Shown here: piece after piece, positions 4,691 through 7,512 of the stretch | Layout: each line of letters begins with the position of its first letter | Position numbering within the stretch: the first letter of the stretch is position 1 | DNA from: Candidatus Bathyarchaeota archaeon | Lineage (GTDB): Archaea > Thermoproteota > Bathyarchaeia > Bathyarchaeales > Bathyarchaeaceae | Direction of reading: 5' to 3' | DNA length: 7,512 nucleotides | NCBI GenBank assembly: GCA_026014605.1 | Contig: JAOZIC010000145.1 | Location: 1 to 7,512 of the forward strand | Made by a program: the position numbers and the translations under genes | Notes under the pieces: generated by a model | What the model was told of the DNA's origin: nothing | The model's input: only the letters and a program-made list of their open reading frames with translations | Database searches by the model: none

Positions 4691-5653
4691 CTATTTTTTC
4701 CTTCGTGCATAAAGCAACACGGCTTCGGCTGCTACAACAACAAGTGCCAACGCGGTGGTTATCTGAAACAGGGTTACCTGATTGGCTAGGTCTTGGTTTT
4801 CTGTCTTAAGCTCAGACGTAGACTGCCATGTGACTGTGCCGTTGAACAGCTGCTCTGCGTTATATTTTAGCATATCAGCTAAAGTGTCTGTTCCAGGAAG
4901 TGCTCCAGGAAAGTTTGTTAACACCAAATGTTCTGCACCCACTTGGGAGGCTATGCCTTCGCCGAATTCTACGTCGATTTGCAGGTTATCTACTACCAAA
5001 CCAACACCTTCAGTTTGAGCAGTTTCCAGAAGCGCGGTTATGTCACCAGCAGACAATGTTTCGGGCGGATTAAAGGTTTCAACAACAGTAAAACCAGCAG
5101 ATTCAATGAACGTTTTAAGCCAAGCCATACAAATGACCTTCACGTTTGACGCACCATAGTTCTGTGCTTGTGTTTGCATATAGTTTGTTACATCGTCTAC
5201 TTCAGCTAGCATCTGTGAGATTTCAGAATCAAGGTCTATGTCTAAGATTTGGCTGAGGTTTCCGCCAACTCCACGTATGTAGTTCTTTGCTCCAGCGGGT
5301 GTGTTGTAAACTCCAGGAATTGCAACCACGGTTAGGTCTTGGTTTCCTGCGGATTCAAGCAGTCCGTCGAGCCAGAATTCGCCTTGAATGTTTTGCTTAA
5401 ACAGTATTGTTGCTTTGCTTACAGCGTCCACGTATCCGGGTTTCATGTCAAAGTCTGCAGGACAAAGTCCAGGTTGTACTAGTACGAGTACTTCGGCGGT
5501 TTCGCCTACGAAGGCTTCTACTACGCTGCCTACGGCGCTTGTTGTGCATACGATTATTGGTTTTTCTTCGGTTTGAGCTTGTGCTACGGTTACGAACAGC
5601 AACGAAGTCATTGCTAAAATCATGCAAAAAGATAACAGTTTTGTGTTTTTCAT
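4691..5653 (-). CDS. cluster A-I (ZnuA/TroA-type) ABC substrate-binding protein, membrane anchored, altered metal site
   Basis: This 320-residue exported binding protein starts with a signal peptide (MKNTK, hydrophobic core 6-23, likely cut after AQA at 26). It ends with a polar linker (278-297), a membrane helix (298-316) and RRKK, so it would be tethered to the membrane outer face. The body follows the ZnuA/TroA plan: VLVQPG at 56-62, a KATILFKQNIQGEFWLDGLL stretch, a long backbone helix, and LPGTDTLADMLKYNAEQL near the end. The usual ligands are missing. PHxYE is replaced by PADFD (65-69), and the NPHxW region has TPAGAKNY. The third His is replaced by C175 in VICMAW. H242 is the only histidine. 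C36, C64 and C175 lie where metal ligands or their neighbours are expected. The start ATG overlaps the permease stop by four bases (ATGA) and has an AAAGGAGG SD ten bases upstream. The substrate may be an unusual metal or not a free metal at all. Confidence 0.92.
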   Translation of the reverse strand: MKNTKLLSFCMILAMTSLLFVTVAQAQTEEKPIIVCTTSAVGSVVEAFVGETAEVLVLVQPGLCPADFDMKPGYVDAVSKATILFKQNIQGEFWLDGLLESAGNQDLTVVAIPGVYNTPAGAKNYIRGVGGNLSQILDIDLDSEISQMLAEVDDVTNYMQTQAQNYGASNVKVICMAWLKTFIESAGFTVVETFNPPETLSAGDITALLETAQTEGVGLVVDNLQIDVEFGEGIASQVGAEHLVLTNFPGALPGTDTLADMLKYNAEQLFNGTVTWQSTSELKTENQDLANQVTLFQITTALALVVVAAEAVLLYARRKK

Positions 5654-6477
5654 TTTTCGTTTTCCTCCTTTCTTCTTCGTTTAGGTGAAAGAAGAAGCGC
5701 GACTCCAAATACTATGGTTGACACGATTACGATACAGGACCCTACGGGTAAATCAAAAAACAGTGAAACAAACAGTCCCGTAACAGTTGTTGCCATTCCC
5801 ACCAGAGGCGAAGCAATTACTACTTTTCGCATATTCTCAGAGAACTGCAACACCGTAGAAGCAGGGTTAAACAACAGGGCATATATCAAAAGCCCTCCAA
5901 CCAGTTTCAGTGAAAAGGTTATGACAACTCCTGCCAAAAAGATGATTAAATAAACAAACGGTTTGGTGTTGATTCCGTCTGCTTCTGCCAGTTTTCGGTT
6001 AAACATTATGGCAAACAGTTCTTTCCAAACAAAATAGACAACAGCCAACGTAACCGCAAACAACGTAGTAAGATACAGCAGGTCACTGTTGGTCATAGAA
6101 ATTATGCTACCCCACAAAACGTTAGCAACCTGACTGCTAAGCCCCACCTCAGGCGCCAACGTAAGAAAAACAAACGCCAACGCCATGTTCAACGGAAAAA
6201 CGATGCTGGTTATCGTATCAGCATGCAAACGTGCCTTATCAGCAATTGGACCAATTACCAAAGCGGTTCCTGAAGCAAACAGTAACCCAGTTGCAAGCGG
6301 GTTTGTAGCAGTTGCCACACCCAATGCGGCGCCTGCAAAAGCTCCATGAGACATAGAGTAACCTATTGCAGAAAGCCTCATTCTTACAACGAATACGCCG
6401 ATTAAGCCCATCAAAAAGCCTGCAAGAACACACCCGATTAATGCACGTTGCATTATGGCGAATTCAAGCCAAATCAA
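5650..6477 (-). CDS. ABC-3 family metal transporter permease (ZnuB/MntB-like)
   Basis: This 275-residue polytopic membrane protein forms the channel of a zinc/manganese/iron-type ABC importer. The family hallmark is present: an N-terminal helix followed by GVFVVRMRLSAIGYSMSHGAFAGAALG (27-53), the known pattern of ABC-3 permeases. Further helices fill the rest, including ITFSLKLVGGLLIYALLFNPAS (about 190-211), the segment usually facing the ATPase. About eight helices can be counted, and a basic cytoplasmic tail (KRRRKEENEK) ends the protein. Length is normal. The start is TTG at 6475-6477, overlapping the ATPase stop as TTGA. A strong AAGGAGGAG SD lies at 6486-6494, eight bases upstream. The ATG at codon 9 lacks such a site and would lose the start of the first helix. 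The gene is coupled on both sides by four-base overlaps. Confidence 0.97.
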   Translation of the reverse strand: MIWLEFAIMQRALIGCVLAGFLMGLIGVFVVRMRLSAIGYSMSHGAFAGAALGVATATNPLATGLLFASGTALVIGPIADKARLHADTITSIVFPLNMALAFVFLTLAPEVGLSSQVANVLWGSIISMTNSDLLYLTTLFAVTLAVVYFVWKELFAIMFNRKLAEADGINTKPFVYLIIFLAGVVITFSLKLVGGLLIYALLFNPASTVLQFSENMRKVVIASPLVGMATTVTGLFVSLFFDLPVGSCIVIVSTIVFGVALLLSPKRRRKEENEK

Positions 6478-7232
6478 TGGTGGTGCTCCTCCTTCAACGA
6501 AGTTGTGTGAGGATGATTTTCCACCAACGGTAACGCCTGTTCGGGGGTTCCGTCAAAGGTTACTTTGCCACCAGTTACCACGATGACCCTGTTGCAGTGT
6601 TCCAACATGTGGTGAATGTCGTGGGTAACTATCATTGTGGTTAGGTCTTGTTCGTCATGAAGTTTTGTTATCAAAAGCGGTATCTGTCCACGTGAATCGG
6701 GGTCAAGGTTGCTGAAAGGTTCGTCCAGAAGCAAAATTTTTGGTTTCTTTGCCAGTGCCCGTGCAAGCATGACTTTTTGTTGTTGTCCACCTGAGAGTTT
6801 GCCCATTGGGCGGTCGGCTAGGTCTTCGATGCCGATTAGTTTCATGGCGTCTAATGCTTTTTGTTTGTCTTCTTCGGTTGGTTGTTTAAGAAAGCCAATG
6901 TGCCCGTATCGTCCCATCAATACTACGTCGATTGCGCGGTAGGGTTCGCCTGGTTTGACCATAAAGTCCTGTGGGACGTATCCGATTTGGCACCGGATTT
7001 TTTTTCCGTTTTTTTGGATGTCTAATCCGAACACGGTTACTTTGCCTTTGAAGGGTGGAAGTAAACCGTTTACTGTTTCGAGCAGGGTTGTTTTTCCAGA
7101 CGCGTTTGGTCCAACAACATAAACAAGCTCGTTTTGATTTATTGTGAGGTTAATTCCTTTGATTGCGGGTCTGCTTTCGCCTTCGTACACGGTGGAAACG
7201 TTTTCCATGGTTATTATCGCTTTTTCGGGCAT
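6474..7232 (-). CDS. metal-type ABC transporter ATPase (ZnuC/MntA-like) with histidine-rich tail
   Basis: This 252-residue nucleotide-binding subunit powers the importer from the cytoplasmic side. The motifs are complete: Walker A GPNASGKTT (41-49), Q-loop Q88 in YVPQD, signature LSGGQ (146-150), Walker B ILLLDEP (166-172), D-loop NLD (175-177) and H-loop H204. Walker A carries A44-S45 where many relatives have Gly-Ala or Gly-Ser, a tolerated change. The C-terminus is rich in histidine (NHPHTTSL..., ending EEHHH), as in several zinc or nickel transporter ATPases, which may buffer metal. ATG at 7230-7232 is chosen, with AGGA about 11 bases upstream. A TTG 15 codons earlier (7275-7277) has no SD, and its extra residues do not look like the family. 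It is the first gene of a four-gene operon and overlaps the permease gene by four bases. Confidence 0.97.
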   Translation of the reverse strand: MPEKAIITMENVSTVYEGESRPAIKGINLTINQNELVYVVGPNASGKTTLLETVNGLLPPFKGKVTVFGLDIQKNGKKIRCQIGYVPQDFMVKPGEPYRAIDVVLMGRYGHIGFLKQPTEEDKQKALDAMKLIGIEDLADRPMGKLSGGQQQKVMLARALAKKPKILLLDEPFSNLDPDSRGQIPLLITKLHDEQDLTTMIVTHDIHHMLEHCNRVIVVTGGKVTFDGTPEQALPLVENHPHTTSLKEEHHH

Positions 7233-7300
7233 GTTTTTGTCTGTCCTGCGCGGTTCTAGGGTTAAAATAACCCGCAAGTGTTACACTTTATGTTTTTCGT

Positions 7301-7310
7301 ATTACGTAAT
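7301..7310 (-). promoter_or_regulatory. 10-bp palindrome between TATA box and start of the ABC operon
   Basis: ATTACGTAAT is a perfect palindrome placed between the TATA-like box and the probable transcription start of the ABC operon. That is a typical position for a repressor operator. It does not contain the TTAGG/CCTAA half-site of the feo and regulator promoters, so a different regulator is suggested. Confidence 0.4.
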
Positions 7311-7312
7311 GG

Positions 7313-7322
7313 TTATTAAACC
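7313..7322 (-). promoter_or_regulatory. TATA-like promoter element of the ABC operon
   Basis: The minus strand reads GGTTTAATAA from 7322 to 7313, with TTTAATAA as a fair archaeal TATA box. Transcription would start near 7290, giving a leader of about 60 bases before the ATG at 7232. No other AT-rich box in the 136-base gap is better placed. Confidence 0.5.
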
Positions 7323-7329
7323 TTTATCC

Positions 7330-7345
7330 CGCAAAACAAAAAGAG
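7330..7345 (-). terminator. U-rich terminator of the upstream membrane-protein gene
   Basis: About 25 bases after the stop of the upstream gene the minus strand has TTTTTGTTTTG, and an earlier TTTTTG directly follows the TAA. These U-tracts are enough for archaeal termination and lie just before the ABC promoter. Confidence 0.45.
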
Positions 7346-7368
7346 GTCGATAATAGTTTTTACAAAAA

Positions 7369-7512
7369 TTAGGGGCTCATCGGCAGAACATAGTTTCTGT
7401 GTCTGCCTATCAGGTCGCCTATTAGGGCGCCTAAACCAAAACAGAACGCACCAGTTACAAGAAACAAAGGCAAAGTGCCCGACACGCTGGTTACTATCAG
7501 TTTGTTGAAGAC
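7369..7512 (-). CDS. C-terminal end of an unknown membrane protein cut by the window edge
   Basis: An open frame enters from the right edge and ends at TAA (7369-7371), giving 47 residues. It contains one clear membrane segment (a hydrophobic run from about residue 6 to 37, rich in Leu, Val, Gly and Phe). A short basic stretch GRHRNY and the tail VLPMSP follow. The basic end would lie in the cytoplasm. I do not recognise the family from this fragment. It is transcribed in the same direction as the ABC operon but is separated from it by U-tracts and a promoter, so it is probably a separate unit. Confidence 0.7.
   Translation of the reverse strand, partial: VFNKLIVTSVSGTLPLFLVTGAFCFGLGALIGDLIGRHRNYVLPMSP

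Noticed and set aside
5448..5708. Arginine-rich 86-codon frame on the minus strand
   Set aside because: It overlaps the well-supported binding-protein start and permease end in another frame, and its Arg/Ser-rich composition is typical of a shadow.
7233..7277. Earlier TTG start for the ATPase
   Set aside because: There is no SD upstream, the added residues are not family-like, and the ATG at 7232 has an AGGA site.
1..7512. Mobile elements, CRISPR array, tRNA or rRNA genes
   Set aside because: No transposase-like protein, regular spaced repeats, cloverleaf sequence or rRNA-like stretch was recognised on either strand.

Overview
The window reads as a compact archaeal metal-acquisition locus. 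Archaeal signs are U-rich tracts instead of clear hairpin terminators, TATA-like boxes, Shine-Dalgarno (SD) sites combined with many TTG starts, a MntR-length DtxR-family regulator, tandem FeoA proteins with a short FeoB, and an ABC-transporter binding protein held by a C-terminal membrane helix. The overall style recalls uncultured Thermoproteota such as Bathyarchaeia. That placement is an impression from protein style, not a measurement.

Layout. All complete genes are on the minus strand; the only plus-strand gene is a partial one at the left edge (2-130). Reading leftwards from the right edge in the direction of transcription: the tail of an unknown membrane protein (7369-7512); a promoter with a 10-bp palindrome (7301-7322); a four-gene operon of metal-type ABC ATPase (6474-7232), ABC-3 permease (5650-6477), substrate-binding protein (4691-5653) and class I methyltransferase (4079-4681); a DtxR-family regulator with operator-like palindromes over its promoter (4025-4060) and its gene at 3548-4015; a 153-base intergenic region with more palindromes of the same half-site; and a feo operon feoA1 (3155-3394), feoA2 (2904-3158), feoB (919-2904), an unknown four-helix membrane protein (433-906) and a small five-cysteine winged-helix FeoC-like protein (160-426).

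How it likely works together. FeoB with FeoA forms a Fe(II) uptake system, and the FeoC-like protein could sense iron, oxygen or redox state. The DtxR-family regulator probably represses itself and feo through the shared TTAGG/CCTAA half-sites on both sides of its gene. The ABC operon looks like zinc/manganese/iron (cluster A-I) uptake, but its binding protein lacks the usual histidine ligands and has cysteines at or near those positions. Its promoter carries a different palindrome, so it may answer to another regulator. No mobile elements, CRISPR arrays, tRNA or rRNA genes were seen, and no gene-free stretch exceeds 300 bases.
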